Source: Zygnema cylindricum (lineage: Eukaryota > Streptophyta > Zygnematophyceae > Zygnematales > Zygnemataceae). Taken from it: DNA of 64,000 nucleotides. The notes beneath the pieces were generated by a model. That model searched no databases, was not told the origin of the DNA, and saw only the letters and a program-made list of their open reading frames with translations. Shown one piece after another: positions 32,239 to 43,845 of this stretch. The stretch spans positions 124,001 through 188,000 of the forward strand of contig JBBHKE010001729.1 of NCBI GenBank assembly GCA_037447655.1, written 5' to 3'. How positions within the stretch are numbered: position 1 is the first letter of the stretch; the number at the start of each line of letters is the position of its first letter. A program made the position numbers and the translations under genes.

Positions 32239-33283
32239 TGGAAATCGGAGGTTTTTAAAAATGGAAAAAATTGAGAAAGGAGAGCGCTTCCAAGGTCGTT
32301 AACAAAAGTCATGGAATTGTCAGAGGAGGTAACGATAAATAAACACGTTGATACAGTTTTAGGGTGTTGGACTTTAGCGGCTGCAAAAAATTGAATGAGA
32401 ACAAGTGCAGTTTTAGGTTTCGAACTTACGACTGCAAAGAAATGAACGAGAGACAATTAAGTAAAAGCAGAGCTTCACAACTTTCATTTTTTTAGCGCGA
32501 ACCTTATTTATTCACAAGAACCACAATTTTGTAATTTTTTGGAGTAGGACAAGATCGAACTGGCCAGGATTTCATATCGATTTACTTTGATAATCGGGAA
32601 TCTACAAAATCCGATACACGCTAAACTGTTGACAAGGCATCAGCTAAGGCCTGACTACTATTAGCGAAAAGAGGCGTTGTTCATTGACGGCCCTACTTTT
32701 TTCGTACAATATCGTACCTTTTTTTCATTTTGGGGGGAAAATTATCCTTACTCATTGGATTTTTCAAGAGTATGGGCGCAAAGGTTGACCGTCAGATGTT
32801 CTGCTTTCAAGAATCCGATAGGCCATCACTTGAACCATACAGTTTTTGGGAATGACCTCAAATTGGACACTACGCATACATTTCTGAACGGGGAAAATGG
32901 GCCCACGCAGAGACGTTTAGAAATATCCGCGCGATACGTCGTATGAGCCATATGCCTTACGCCAGGGTGGATGCGAGATTGTGAGCCCAGCGAAAGCCGC
33001 GATAATATCTTTGATGGAGGATATTCGATGACGCTCCTTCTGCTGTCCACTGACCTTGTTGTACAAATATGACATTTGCGTACGCTTTTACAAATTTTAG
33101 GTTTCGTCCGCTCGTACGGATTTTTATTAAAATGTTGCACATGATTAATCTTTAAAAGTTTAACGTTTAATCATTACATATCACAAAGAAATTTCCTTAT
33201 ACAATACGAGTGTACAGTTATTATATTATAGATTTATAGTACACTTCGTACGAGTCATTTTCTAAGTTTTTACCCCTGCTGGA
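32239..33283. other. F-box 5' flank and unassigned DNA
   Basis: 32239-32742 belongs to the unit duplicated at 43334-43845. 32743-33283 shows no gene. The frames at 32677-32946 and 32826-33140 lack recognisable domains. Confidence 0.45.
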
Positions 33284-33304
33284 AGAAAGGTTTTATTATG
33301 AAAA

Positions 33305-33327
33305 ACGCGATGGTTAAACCATCAAAG
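33305..33327 (-). terminator. 3' terminal hairpin of LINE-4
   Basis: GATGG TTTAA CCATC (minus strand, plus coordinates 33309-33323), then GCGTTTTTCATAATAAAACC. A perfect 5-bp stem, comparable in position and sequence to LINE-1 to LINE-3. Confidence 0.55.
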
Positions 33328-34049
33328 TACAAAACTTGATTGAAAAGGGAAATTGTTCACTACCATTAAAGGCCAGAATTATAAAACCAAAAGTACGTAC
33401 AAATACTGTTAAAGCTAACCAACAATAAGAGTAAAAAAAAAAAAAAAAACATAGAAAACATAAGAAACAAAAACAAACACTAAAACTAAACTACAAAAGC
33501 ACTTAAAACTACACTATACAAAGTCTATAGATGACAAAAAAGGGTCGTCGGCCCGAAGCCTTAAACAAGTCTACACTAAAGGTCTGAGGAACAAATATCA
33601 TCAATGTGCACCGGGTGGCGGGGAGGTAATGAAAGGATCGCACAAAAGACAGAGTGCAGCGGAAGCATTCAAATAATTCACACAAGAGAAAGTTGGCCAC
33701 GAAAGCCAATGTATTTCATAGACATTTTCTTCTATAAAAGTTAAGTTACCTCTCCCTCTAAGCTGCGGTATATAGTAGTACCAACCGTAACGTCACTACT
33801 TCAAACTAAAACCAAACCAATATAAAATGCGCACTGAGCGCCTACCAATTAGATCGCGTCTATACGCGAAACTACAAAGTACTAAAGTACTAAACGACTG
33901 TGCGCAAATGGACTACAAACCAAACAAAAAACGTACACAACAAAGACTACAAAACCTGGTCGTCGGAAAACATAATCTTCGCGAGACTAGGGAACTACGA
34001 AACAATCTACAAGACATAATGACACCAAACTAACCAAGACCACCCACTT

Positions 34050-35063
34050 AAACGAAACGACAAATTAAACGACCACTCACTCCGAAACGACAAGCTAGCC
34101 GGCCGCTCGACAGACCGCGACAGCGGATTACAACATTGAACCTAACTAGTAAATCTTGCAAGCCTCGATCATCTTTCAATACCGTACTTTGTCGGAAAAG
34201 GGTTGATGCTTGAGATTGTTGAAGGGCAAGAGAGATCCGTTGGCGGTAACAGGACGAAATGAGAGTCGAGGGAGGGTTGCCACGTCCTCGAGCCTCAAAA
34301 CGATCGTCGAGACCAATCACGGATGAAGTTGTTGAATGACAAGTCCAAGGTCCCAAATATCTCCAAAGCAAACGGTATGAAGTTGTCAGCTGGTCTGATG
34401 AGCGTAATCGCGTTCTTTAGAGGCCGCTGCATCGCGAGCCGCAACACCAGTATGTAATGCCACACGCGTTAAAACATGGGATCCCGTCGGGTCGGTCAGA
34501 ACTACATCCCCCAGTGTTCTCAGTGCGCCTTGCAAAAACACGAGGTTCACGCGAGGGTCGCGCACTCCACAAGATTAGGAACGTGGAAGAGGATATATGA
34601 CACCTCACGTTTTAATGTATACCCGGCTTCACTACCAACCGAGGCGATTGCATCTCAAACCGTATCATGCGCGGTTGTACGCTCTCCACCATGTGAACAA
34701 TAGAGCAAATGGATGCCCTGCTCATCTATAGACTGGCCACAAACGCAACGAGGCTTACCCAAAAGGGAAGGGTGTGGCAAGCCAAGACGTAGACGGAATG
34801 CACAAGAAAATTGCTGAGAAGATAAACGAAGTGAGGCAAAAATTGGAGTGGCGATGAGCCAAGCCCCAGCACCCTGTCCTGAACAAGAGCGCGAGCCTGT
34901 GCGTCAGCCGTAGGTAGCGCCTCAAGTAGGTTTTTAAGATAAGCGGCGGCGACCTTATCGGTGATTTGTTGTTGCACTTGGGAATGACTGCTGGTGAGGA
35001 TGGAAGAGGAGGAACGACATCTTGGGCCTCGGCTGACAAGAGCAAACGAGTAGACAATAACAA
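34050..35063 (-). pseudogene. LINE-4 C-terminal restriction-like endonuclease region
   Basis: Segments LQQQITDKVAAAYLKNLLEAL-like (34977) and then CVCGQSIDEQGIHLLYC (about 34750), AHDTV, SEAGYTLKREVSYIL correspond position by position to the LINE-1 and LINE-2 domain. The C-x-C...HLL-x-C zinc motif plus the following basic/acidic segment is typical of restriction-like endonucleases in site-selective LINEs. Frames are broken at about 34760, 34600 and 34400. Confidence 0.7.
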
Positions 35064-35066
35064 TTG

Positions 35067-36724
35067 CTAAAATGAAAATGATCCTTCGTCGACGGTAGAG
35101 ATTGCATGGGCCAAGATAGGATTATCGTCCACCACAAACCTCGAACTAATGATGGATGCCACTAAAGCCCAACTAACCAAATGTGGAACACAGACCAAGA
35201 CCCCCAAAAGAGACGGATAAAGTAGATTTGCTACGAGCAAGGAGCCCTTCTGGACGATCAAAGATACCATGCCCGACGAGTTGATGCAAAATCGCAAAGA
35301 GACGATTATCAAAATCCGAAAGCGAGGAAAGGAAAGAATAACTAGGGGGTAGAGTGCGCGCTTAGTAGAAAGGACGTTGCGCAAAACAATGGGTTAAAAT
35401 AGAGAAAGCCACTTAGGAATTAGGCAATTTTGGAAGGTCCTCACAGTGGGAAAGTTCGTCCAATAAAGCATCCGTAACAAACCAGTGAACAAATTCAGGG
35501 GCACCAATTGGAGAACCTAAAACCCTTACACCCTCTTGAGGCGTACAAACACGAAAGCCTTTCGGAAGAGAAAAGTTTGGTGGTAGACGAATAGGTGACC
35601 ACGCAACACATTTAGGGACTTTGACTGACAGGCCTATTCTGGAAAGTTGCTCAGGAAAATAGTGGAAGGCAGAAACCACTTGGTCTGGCGTACCGATAAT
35701 ATGTGTGTCATCCGCCACTGAAGAGAACAAACAACTGGGGAAAGCGGTAGCGTGTGCTCGTAAGGCTTGTTAGTGGATTAGAGAAAATAAAGGGGCTCCT
35801 AAAGGGTCGCCTTGACGAGTACCGGTAATTGAGTCTAAAGTGGCAACATCTCCCAATAGGCCACCAAGGGAGTAAATAAGAGAGCTGGGCAAGGAGTAAA
35901 AGGTGCAGACAAAAGGGAAAAGTTGGTTGATGGGAGGGGGGACGTGTCGCAACTCGCGAAAGATGGCGTGACGATCAAAAGTGTTAAAAGCATTAGCGAT
36001 GTCTACTTGGAGAACTACCCAATCGGGGTGTAGGTCCATTGTCGCACGCAAACCATGGACGACTACCTCGCAACCGCCCGGCGTAGCGACACCAAATTGA
36101 TGAGGGGAAAAATAATCATGGAAGGCCCCTTGAGTTGTAAACATATTGATTGAGCCAAAAGATGGTACAAGACCTCCCCCACATCAATAGGGCGAACACC
36201 ACCGGTTGGCTTTAAGACGGCAGCAAGACATGCTACTGGCAAAAGGGGTACTATAGTGCGAGGCACATTTCCTTGAGTCAATTGAGAAGCCACCTTAAAC
36301 AACAAATCAATTCCCTGTGATAGATTTTTTAGAGGGAATATATCACAAAAAAACTCATATACCATCCCAAAAGGTCCCCCATCCGAAAGATGAGGGGATC
36401 GAACAAGAGCTTTGGCGAAAGTATCCTTGTCAAGCTCAAAAGGGTCTAGAGGCTCACATAATTCAATAAAAGGCAAAGGTTCATTAGGTGCGGTAGGGTG
36501 ATGGGCGCAAAGGGCCTCAACAGTGACTCTGTTGTTGGCGACGGTGCGAAAGGCCGAAGCGCCCGAGCCGTCTGAGAGAGTTCACCATAACGCCCAAGGT
36601 GCACGCCTCGACGCATGCGGGCTATGGAGGGTGGAAGTGGAGCTTGACGGCAAGGAGGAGTCACAGAAAGGGAAATAACTCTAGCCATATGCTCTTGCTG
36701 AAGAGATTCCCAATCCCCATGCAA
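35067..36724 (-). pseudogene. LINE-4 reverse transcriptase
   Basis: In order: RRGVHLGRYGELSQTARAL, LDKDTFAKALVRSPHLSDGG, the RT motif LKPTGGVRPIDVGEVLYHL (about 36217-36161), HPDWVVLQVDIANAFNTFDR, GTRQGDPLGAPLFSL (about 35815), then the catalytic SVADDTHIIG (about 35715), here with both Asp residues. The thumb region continues with GVRVLGSPIGAPEF. A stop after LFSLIH, one at LPNS and several frame changes disable it. It would carry out target-primed reverse transcription. Confidence 0.85.
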
Positions 36725-36892
36725 AAATCGTTGACATCTAGAACGTGTTTCACGGGCCCCGTTATCACCCCCACGGGAAGGTAAGACTATAACTCAAAGC
36801 GGAAACAAAAGAAAAAGGTGCATGGCCGCCTAATTATTGATGTCATCAGCCAAAAGTCCGAGTGGGAACTGAAGAGTTGCTTGGACGACTTC

Positions 36893-37697
36893 TCAAAGAT
36901 GAGGAGGAATGCGAGAGTAAAGTCGAGGTCGAGGGTAACCGAGTTGGTAACAACCAAACACATTAAGGTTGCGGATGAACTTCCAATCATTATGAGAGGG
37001 GTGTCGTATATTGGAGGGATTGGTAAGAGGAGGGCCGCCTGGAGAAAGCGACGGAGCCGAAGCAGCCTTTGGACACACTCTCACATGTCTCTCGAAACCG
37101 GCACCGGCAACATACAACTTCCCACAGCCCAGACAAGGAACTCGAGAAGAAGTCCGAGCATTTGAAGAAGGGTTTGCAACTGGAGGAGGACGAGGAGCTT
37201 GGTTGCTCGAAGGTTGAGAGGTAGAGGGAGAAGCTTGAATGTTAGATGCAACGGGTGAGGTGGTGGGAGGGTAATTGGGCGCAGGTGGGAGGGTTATTGG
37301 GCGCAGGGGTTGGCACGGGTGGGGGAACCAAGGTGGGAGAGGCTAAAGGAAGAGGGGTTGAACATGTGACCAATTGTGGTTGTTGAAGGGGAGAGTTTGG
37401 GATAGGGGCCAAAGACAAAGTGTTGGATGGCTCTCGACGATGAGGGGGACAATAACGTGGTGTAGATGTTGAAAGGGGATTGGACATCACAGGCCGGGGA
37501 GAAGAAATGTGGTTGGGGGGAGTGTTGGAGTCAGAAGGTTGGGAAGAGGGCGGTGGTGGGGGGGGGGGCAGTTGAGGAACAGTAGGGTGAGACGCCCCGG
37601 AGAAATTCACCCAGGAGAAATTCAGTTGCAAACAGGTGGGAGATGACGGGGAAGTTGACGGGGAAGTTGACCGTGATTCCCGCCGTTTTTGAGGAGC
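36893..37697 (-). pseudogene. LINE-4 N-terminal region with C2HC zinc finger
   Basis: The probable start MAPQKRRES is at 37697. A long Pro/Ser/Thr-rich stretch (to 37242) follows, then after a frameshift a zinc finger of the form C-x2-C-x12-H-x3-C (PCLGCGKLYVAG then FERHVRVC, about 37136-37065). Such fingers at the N-terminus of R2/NeSL-type elements bind target DNA. The frame is lost again near 36890. Confidence 0.7.
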
Positions 37698-38282
37698 CAT
37701 AGGGAGAGGTGACAAGAACTAAAACTCCCCAATAAAAGTGGGAATCTGTAACCCAACACCCGTGTGTGTTTCTGTGGTGTTTTTTTTTTTTTTTTGTTGC
37801 TTTTGTTTTTTTTTCCTTTTGTATTTTGGTTTGTCTTTGTCCTAAGTTTTTGTGTTTATTTGGTTCTCTTGTTGTGGTCACCACCTGGGTGATCGTGACC
37901 CGTGAAGCTACTTTGGTGTGGTACGCCCACCGGATGCCAGCGCACCGGTAGGGTGGAAGATTGGAAACTTCCACGAGGGTGTTTTGTCCTCCACCAAGAT
38001 GTCCACACTCCACGAGGAAGGGCCGAAGGGCAAAGGAGACACGTGACAGGTAGAGTTTAGATAGATAGGAGGATAGATAAACACGAGACAGATGGGAGGA
38101 AGAAGGAATTTCCAGGAAAAAGGAAGTGGCCGCAAAAGAAAAAAAAAAGCGAAAAAGGAAATGATGACGGTGGAGTGGTCGGATGATGCTTTTCGAATCC
38201 TCCATTATCCTATTGCAATAATTCTCGCCGCGAAGAATGCCCATGTTGTGGCAATTCCACCTAGAAGGTAATGAGCTACAAG

Positions 38283-38481
38283 CGTGTATGTTTTTTTCGT
38301 CACTGAAAACATCTTATCTCCGTACACATTTGTCCAATTTTCAATTTAAAACCGCCATTCGGAAGCTGAGAATACAACCTTTCAATCGCAACCGTCAGAT
38401 CCAAAATCCGACATGTATGTACGGAGAAAAGATGTTTTAAGATACAAAAAAAAACATACCCGCTAAATACAATCGACGGTG
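38283..38481. mobile_element. MITE family A, left end degenerate
   Basis: The interior CATCTTATCTCCGTACACA ... GTACGGAGAAAAGATGTT is typical of family A. The right end is AATCGACGGTG followed by TA. The left CACCGTG is lost. It borders the leader of LINE-4. Confidence 0.75.
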
Positions 38482-38607
38482 TAGTTCGTTGCATTTATCA
38501 GTTTTTTTACGGTATTGAATATTTAAATTTTTATTAGTACTTGTTAAAAAAGTACGAATTTTACCTACGAATTTTAAAAGAATGCGCACTGTAAATAGTA
38601 ATCGTTA

Positions 38608-38806
38608 CACCGCGAATCGTTATAATCTTTATGAACTCTATATCGGCGCCCCAAAATTTTGACATCAATACCTTAAATAGAATAAACTACACTATTTAAG
38701 GACGTGGACCATTATTTGCCACGTCTCCCGGTACTAAATTATAATAAATGACGCTAATTTTTTCTTTACACTAATAATTTCTCAACGCTAATAACGATTC
38801 GCGGTG
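38608..38806. mobile_element. MITE family B, 199 bp
   Basis: TA-CACCGCGAATCGTTATAAT ... CTAATAACGATTCGCGGTG. The interior differs from family A (CACTATTTAAGGACGTGG; TTTGCCACGTCTCCC). It has the same length and interior type as 50723-50921. Confidence 0.75.
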
Positions 38807-39651
38807 TTGTTTACTCCGTGCGTTTTATGCGCACAGGACATCTTTCGTTGTTCGAGGACGTCAAAAAGTTCAAACTCTTCTCTAGCGAAATCCGTACGCG
38901 TCATCGTCCGCGAAGTTGTCGGCCGTCCAATGTTTCATTCGCAAAATGCAGACGTCATATTTCTTGCCGGCAATTGCCGCAGACGGCAGTCTTTTCAACC
39001 GCAACAGCCGCAAAGTCATTTTTTCCCAGCTGCTACGGCCGTCAACGTCAATTTTACCCGCTACAGTCGCAAGCGTCAAGATTCTGCTCTTCATAGCCGC
39101 GTTCGTCGTTTTTTTTTGTTGGTTTTTTCAAGAATAAACGTTTATAACAGAAAAAAACCCTAAAAAACCCCAATTTGGCAAAATTTTCACCTGAAATTAA
39201 CGTTCAAACGTAATTTCTTGTATTTGCATTGGCACTTGATTTAGTACTCGTACATGCCTTGGAGTTGGTATTTCCTATTAATAATTCCTATTACTGTTTG
39301 GTGTAGGGTTAGTGTGTGTGTTACTACTTGGACAATAAATTAGAAATAATAAGGTGGAACTTTCAAAATTGGAAACCAGGATGTGCAAATTGGAATTTGG
39401 GAATTGGAAAATGGACATTGCTGGGTGAGAAATTTGGGCATTGGAAATTAGGCGTTAGAGAAAAGAATTTATGCCCCAGAAAATTGTAATTCTGTAAAAC
39501 ATGAAAAATGAATTTGGGTAGGCTGAAAAGGAACAATCTAAGATTGGATAGAAACTGAAATGGTTCAATTTGAAAAGGTCTAGCCCAATATACTAACTTC
39601 AATTAGAATGCAAGAAAATTATTAGTTTACATTGTTTATTAAAAAAAAAAA
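38807..39651. other. unassigned DNA ending at an assembly gap
   Basis: 38880-39110 is rich in GCCGC/GTCAA motifs, and 39360-39600 repeats AATTGGAAA-like words. No gene is supported. Ns follow at 39652-39661. Confidence 0.4.
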
Positions 39652-39661
39652 NNNNNNNNNN

Positions 39662-39967
39662 AAAAGATCCAAATTTATACAAAAATATTTTCCTTTTCTT
39701 TATCCTACCTGTCGGACGGAGGTGGAGGCGAGAGATCGGGGGTATGAACAACATCAGTGACTTCCAATCTCTCCCTCCAACTAGGTACCGACGGAATCAA
39801 GTTGTCTGTCGATAAAAATCATCCAATGATTTTTATATGAACTGCCTGGTCTCTAAACTAGGGCCATGGAGGCCAAGCAGTTCAACCGGCCATCATCCTA
39901 TTTCTTTTCCTTTTATAAAAACATATTTAAACCTAGAAAATACTCTATAAATCTATAAATTTCAACA
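39662..39967 (-). repeat. partial 3' LTR of Copia element V
   Basis: The minus-strand LTR start TGTTGAAATTTATAG (ending at 39967) follows the polypurine tract CTAGAAAATAAGGGGAG at 39968-39984. The other end is lost at the assembly gap. Confidence 0.7.
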
Positions 39968-39980
39968 CTCCCCTTATTTT

Positions 39981-40681
39981 CTAGTCTAATTTTAATTTTT
40001 CTTTCAACCCGCATTTTTCCCGACAATATTTTAGCCTAGGAGAGGGCACAGGTTTGGTTATCATGTCAGCCACCATTTCTTCATCAAGTCTATACACAAG
40101 ATTTACAACTTTATTTTCAACTTTTTCTCTTACGAAGCTTAATCTTATGTCCATATGTTTTGCTTTGAAATGGTGTTTTGGATTGGCTGCAATTGCAATT
40201 TTAGCTTGATTATCGCAAAAGATTTTTCGCACTACCTACTTCATAAATCCTAGTTCTTGTAACAATGATTTCATCCACATTAGTTAACATATCCGCGACT
40301 TCCTCCAACGTCGAAACGTACAAAAATTCAATATCCTTCGCTGCGACCAAAATCGTGTATGAAGTGCCATTAAATCTTGATATGCTTTGTCCTTTTGTGA
40401 AAGATAGGATTTTTGACTAATGCCATCGAACTCATACTGTCAGAAAAGATTTTCATACTACCAATATAAATCTTCAATTCCCCAAGTAACTCCTTGATCC
40501 AAATCGACGCCTTCAACGTATGACACGCAGCCATATACTCCGCTTTGGTTGAACTTAGTGCGACAGTCGGCTGATGACGTGAGCTCCAAAAAACTGTCGC
40601 GCCGCCAAAAACAAATGCATAATCGGACGTTGACTTTCTTGTATCGAAGTCGCCGCCCCAGTCTGCGTCACAATATCCCAC
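39981..40681 (-). pseudogene. Copia RNase H, element V, with two C-terminal halves
   Basis: The first half starts GYCDADWGGD and has RKSTSDYAFVFGG and ALSSTKAEYMA (40681-40500). It continues to SDSMSSMALVKNPIFHKRTK and, in another frame, EEVADMLT at about 40295. A second, different C-terminal half then begins at about 40220 (FCDNQAKIAIAANPKHHFKA, KHMDIRL, VADMITKPVP). Normal Copia RNase H has only one such half. The enzyme would remove RNA from RNA:DNA hybrids. Confidence 0.75.
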
Positions 40682-40852
40682 GCAATCAAAAAACTCCTAT
40701 CCAGATCGAAATACTAATCCAATCTCAGTCGTACCTGCAAGGTAACGAAAGATCCTCTTCATGGCCTCCCAATGAATCTTTTTAGGAGATTGACAAAATC
40801 GGCTCACGACAAAAACTGTTGCTGAGATGTCCGGTCGCGTGGCCACACTTAA

Positions 40853-41700
40853 TTACATTAAACTCCCAACGGCCTCACGATAGGGCACGTGGAGTGTTTC
40901 TTCTTCCTCAAATTTGTGATATTGAAGTTTGGAATCTAGTGGCTTCAAAACCGGCTTAGAATCCAACATAGCAAACTTTGTCAGTACTTCTTTGCAATAT
41001 TGCGCTTGTGACAATTTAATATCACCATTATCGTACCTTAAAGCTTCCACTCCAAGAATATATCGTACGTCCCCCCAATCTGTGATTTTCAAATGTAGAC
41101 GCAGGTACTCCTTGAATTTCGTGATTCGCGTCGACTTGTCGCATATCATCAAGAAATCATCCACATGGACTGAAAATATAATTTGATCCTCCCCTTCACC
41201 TTTAACGTAAACGTCAGGGTCCAAAACTGTACGTACGAATCCAAATTCAGTAAGGACTTTGTGTAATCGTAAGTACCAAGTCCGCGGTGCCTGTTTTAGT
41301 CCGTACAAGGACTTTCACAGCCGCCATACCTTCCCTTCCTTCGACACTACCCCCTTTGCAACCTTCATATAAACCTCCTCTTCTAAATCACCATTCAAGA
41401 ACGCCGTTTTTACATCCATTTGGTGAATATGTTTCTTGCCGTTAGCGGCAATAGCAATAATCATTCTTAAAAAATCAAATTTGACCACCGGTGCATATGT
41501 TTCCGAGTAGTCAACCCCCTCCCTTTGTTGAAAGCCCTTGCAAACTAACCGAGCCTTATGTTTTACTACTTCCCCCGATGCACCAGTTTTGGTTTTAAAA
41601 ATCTATTTTGCATCAATAGCCTTTTCACCCTTCGGTAGGCTTACCTCCTTAAAAGTACGGTTGTCAATAATTAATTGAAGTTCTCTTTCCCACGCCGGTT
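40853..41700 (-). pseudogene. Copia reverse transcriptase, element V
   Basis: Motifs on the minus strand: KARLVCKGFQQREGVDYSET and FAPVV-like YAPVVKFDFLRM (about 41500), HQMDVKTAFLNGDLEEE (about 41400), SLYGLKQAPRTWY (41308) and the catalytic SVHVDDFL (about 41175). A stop separates WRL from KSLYGLKQ, and further stops lie near 41700-41600. It is clearly divergent from element I. Confidence 0.85.
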
Positions 41701-41782
41701 TCTAATGTGTCTCCCAATCGCATGATTTTCGTGCTTCCACCTACGATTGCGGATCACCCGGCTTATTCTCACATAATGATTG

Positions 41783-42927
41783 TTATAAAAGAAAATCATC
41801 CTCCCTCGCCGCCGAAATAAAATAACATGAATTCTCCACATTTCCCTTACCATCAAAGGAAAGGCGAGCCGGTTTCTTCCCCCTATTTTCTCGCATACTC
41901 CTCGGCTCAAATTCTTTTTCCTCCTCCGCCGGTTCTTCCTCAATGATATTTGGTTCACTCGATTTACAAGATGAAGATTTCCTCGTGTCCGAAGACATTC
42001 GGGAATTTTCGCTTCGTGAATCCCCACCAATGTTACCAAAATTTACATTTTCCACAATTTTACCTTTCCCCCTCTTAACATTGGAGGTGGATTCCGGCTC
42101 AATTTTTGAATCCGAACCCTCAATTTCATTGAGATCATCAATTTCAAATTCCTCATGAAAATCAAGATTAGAATGACGCTTGGCCGATCGAGAAATTGTG
42201 GATAACAAATCCTCGTGAAAATCCACATTACACGATTCCTCAATTATATTTCGAATCGGATCGTATACTCGATAAAGACTCCCTTTTGAACTATACCCCA
42301 CAAATTATCCACTCCAACTCTTTGATGCAAATTTCCCCTTTCTTTTTAATGATTGATTGTAAAACATTGCACGACATCCCCAAATCCGAATGTGGTGAAG
42401 GGTAGGTTTTCGGCCATACCACAATTCGTACGGAGTTTTATCACCCAAAACTGATGTAATCCTCCGATTGAAAACATAATTCGCCGTCAAGATAGCATCG
42501 CCCCATAAATTAGTGCTCCTTCCGGATCCGTGTACCATGGATCGTACCATTTGTTGAAGAGTACGGTTCTTCCTCTCGGCAACGCCATTAGATTCCAGTG
42601 AGTAAGATGCGGTATATTGGTGAGAAATTCCCCACTCTTTACAATAAGGATCAAAAGCAGGAAATTCCCTTCCATTATCCGATCTAATAGATTTTATTTT
42701 TCTCTCACATTGCCTTTCGGCCATCACATGCCACTTTTCAAAGCGTAATAATGCTTCGGATTTGTGTTCAAGTAATATTACCCATGTGAAGCGAGAGTAG
42801 GCGTCCACCACCACCATAATATATTTGTTTCCACCAATCGTCTCCGGTTTCACGTCCACACATAAATCAATATGCACTAGATCAAGCGGATGCTTAGATC
42901 GATGTGTTGGATCCTTGACCGCATGGG
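41783..42927 (-). pseudogene. Copia integrase, element V, 5'-truncated
   Basis: The DDE core is present: HIDLCVDVKP (42877), RSDNGREF (about 42675), LESNGVAERKNRT (about 42590), then the C-terminal part GYSSKGSLYRVYDP (42301) and a long acidic linker rich in Glu and Ser. A stop between KSWSG and GYSSK breaks the frame. Homology ends abruptly at 42927, where a duplicated F-box segment begins; gag and protease are missing. Confidence 0.85.
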
Positions 42928-43107
42928 ACTGTTCTTTGAAAACCGTTGCAGTTTCAGTTTCGTTACGTTACTGAAACGAGTCACAAACCTATCCAGTTTA
43001 GGTAGTGTTTCAAGCAAGCCTCTCTTATCTGGATCCAATGAAAGCTCATCCATACACGTGCGAGAAGCCTCATACCAATACTGCGATACCAGAGGTATGG
43101 AATGGAA

Positions 43108-43333
43108 TGTTAAGATTCCTAGAATCGGGGGATAGAATGGACGATCCTAATAAAGGGATTGATGAGCGAGCCGGCCAGGATTTGAACGAGAGACCTTTCA
43201 CTTAAGCTGCGAACGCACTACCACTGTGCCACCAGCTCAGCTGTTACGCTGGTGGGTCCAATTTTATATAGGTTTTTGGAGTGGATTTTACCACAATTCC
43301 AAATATCGAGCGCACGTTTCACGTACGTCAACA
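43108..43333. mobile_element. solo-LTR-like element with tRNA module, second copy
   Basis: TGTTAAGATT ... GTACGTCAACA between TGGAA (43103-43107) and TGGAA (43334-43338), the same insertion as at 32017. It was therefore present before the segment was duplicated. Confidence 0.8.
43168..43238 (-). repeat. tRNA-like sequence with paired acceptor stem
   Basis: The minus-strand acceptor arms GAGCTGG and CCGGCTC pair over 7 positions (one G-T). D-stem GCAC/GTGC and anticodon stem TTCGC/GTGAA are intact, and B box GTTCAAATCC is present. The T-stem (TCTCG/CCTGG) is damaged here but intact in the copy at 32073. Confidence 0.65.
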
Positions 43334-43845
43334 TGGAAGTCGGAGGTTTTCAAAAATGAAAAAATGTGAGAAAGGAGAGCGTTTCCAAGGTCGTTAACAA
43401 AAGTCATGGAATTGTCAGAGGAGGAAAACGGCAAATAAACACGCTGATACAGTTTTAGGGTTTTGGACTTTAGCGCCTGCAAAAAAATGAATGAGAACAA
43501 CAAGTGCAGTTTTAAGTTTCGAACTTACGACTGCAAAAAAAATGAACGAGAGACAGCGAAGTAAAAGCAAAGCTTCACAACTTTCAGTTTTTTAGCGCGA
43601 ACCTTATCTATTCACAATAACCACAATTTTGTAATTTTCTGGAGTAGGACAAGATCGAATTGGCCAAGATTTCATATCGATTTACTTTGATAATCGGGAA
43701 TCTACAGAATCGGATACACGTTACACTGTTGGCAAGGCATCACCTAAGGTCAGACTACTATTAGCGAAAAAGAGGCGTTGTTCACTGACGGCCATACTTT
43801 TTCGTACAATATCATACCTTTTTCATTTTAGGGGGAAAATTATCA

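Larger units (their letters stand above)
30733..32312 (-). pseudogene. F-box/leucine-rich pseudogene with two insertions
   Basis: The minus-strand ATG at 32312 starts a frame with VNDLGSALLSQFFPFL and TSDFH. After a 222-bp LTR-like insertion (32017-32238) the F-box continues with MVSQYWYEASRTCVDELSL. The leucine-rich part runs to 31435 (LKILKVENCL, FELEDSEVCDVAKLF, LRILSVDND) with a frameshift near 31660. A 217-bp MITE then interrupts it, and it resumes at 31217 with STQAEIMPRVPSY and YLHTLTITFDGG. More frame loss occurs near 30940, and a stop equivalent to that of the intact gene lies at 30733. Without the insertions it is collinear with the gene at 27514. It cannot make the full protein. 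Confidence 0.85.
33284..38230 (-). mobile_element. LINE-4, nearly full-length non-LTR retrotransposon
   Basis: This is the most complete LINE of the window. On the minus strand: a T/A-rich leader (38230-37715), a Pro/Ser-rich N-terminal region, a C2HC zinc finger, RT, the C-terminal nuclease-like domain and a 3' UTR ending at about 33284 with GATGGTTTAACCATC and AATAAAACC. The coding span (about 37697-34050) fits one ORF of about 1,200 residues, as in R2/NeSL-type elements, but it is broken into at least nine frames. 33284-34050 is longer than the 3' UTR of the sister copies, so an extra insertion is possible there. Both ends are approximate. Confidence 0.75.
42928..43845 (-). pseudogene. duplicated 5' part of the F-box pseudogene
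   Basis: It is collinear with 31843-32742 in the same orientation. It includes the F-box segments WYEASRTCMDELSLD-like and VNDLGNALLSHIFSFLKTSD, the 226-bp LTR-like insertion (43108-43333) with its TGGAA duplication, and the far 5' flank. Both edges are junctions to unrelated retroelement sequence. Confidence 0.85.

Noticed and set aside
32677-33140. Small genes of 89 and 104 aa
   Set aside because: No domain, overlapping on opposite strands, and the first part lies in a duplicated flank that does not keep the frame.
33509-33709. 66-aa minus-strand gene
   Set aside because: Lies in probable LINE 3' region. No domain and no counterpart in sister copies.
38804-39163. 119-aa plus-strand gene
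   Set aside because: Several overlapping frames in GC-rich repetitive words. No conserved motif.
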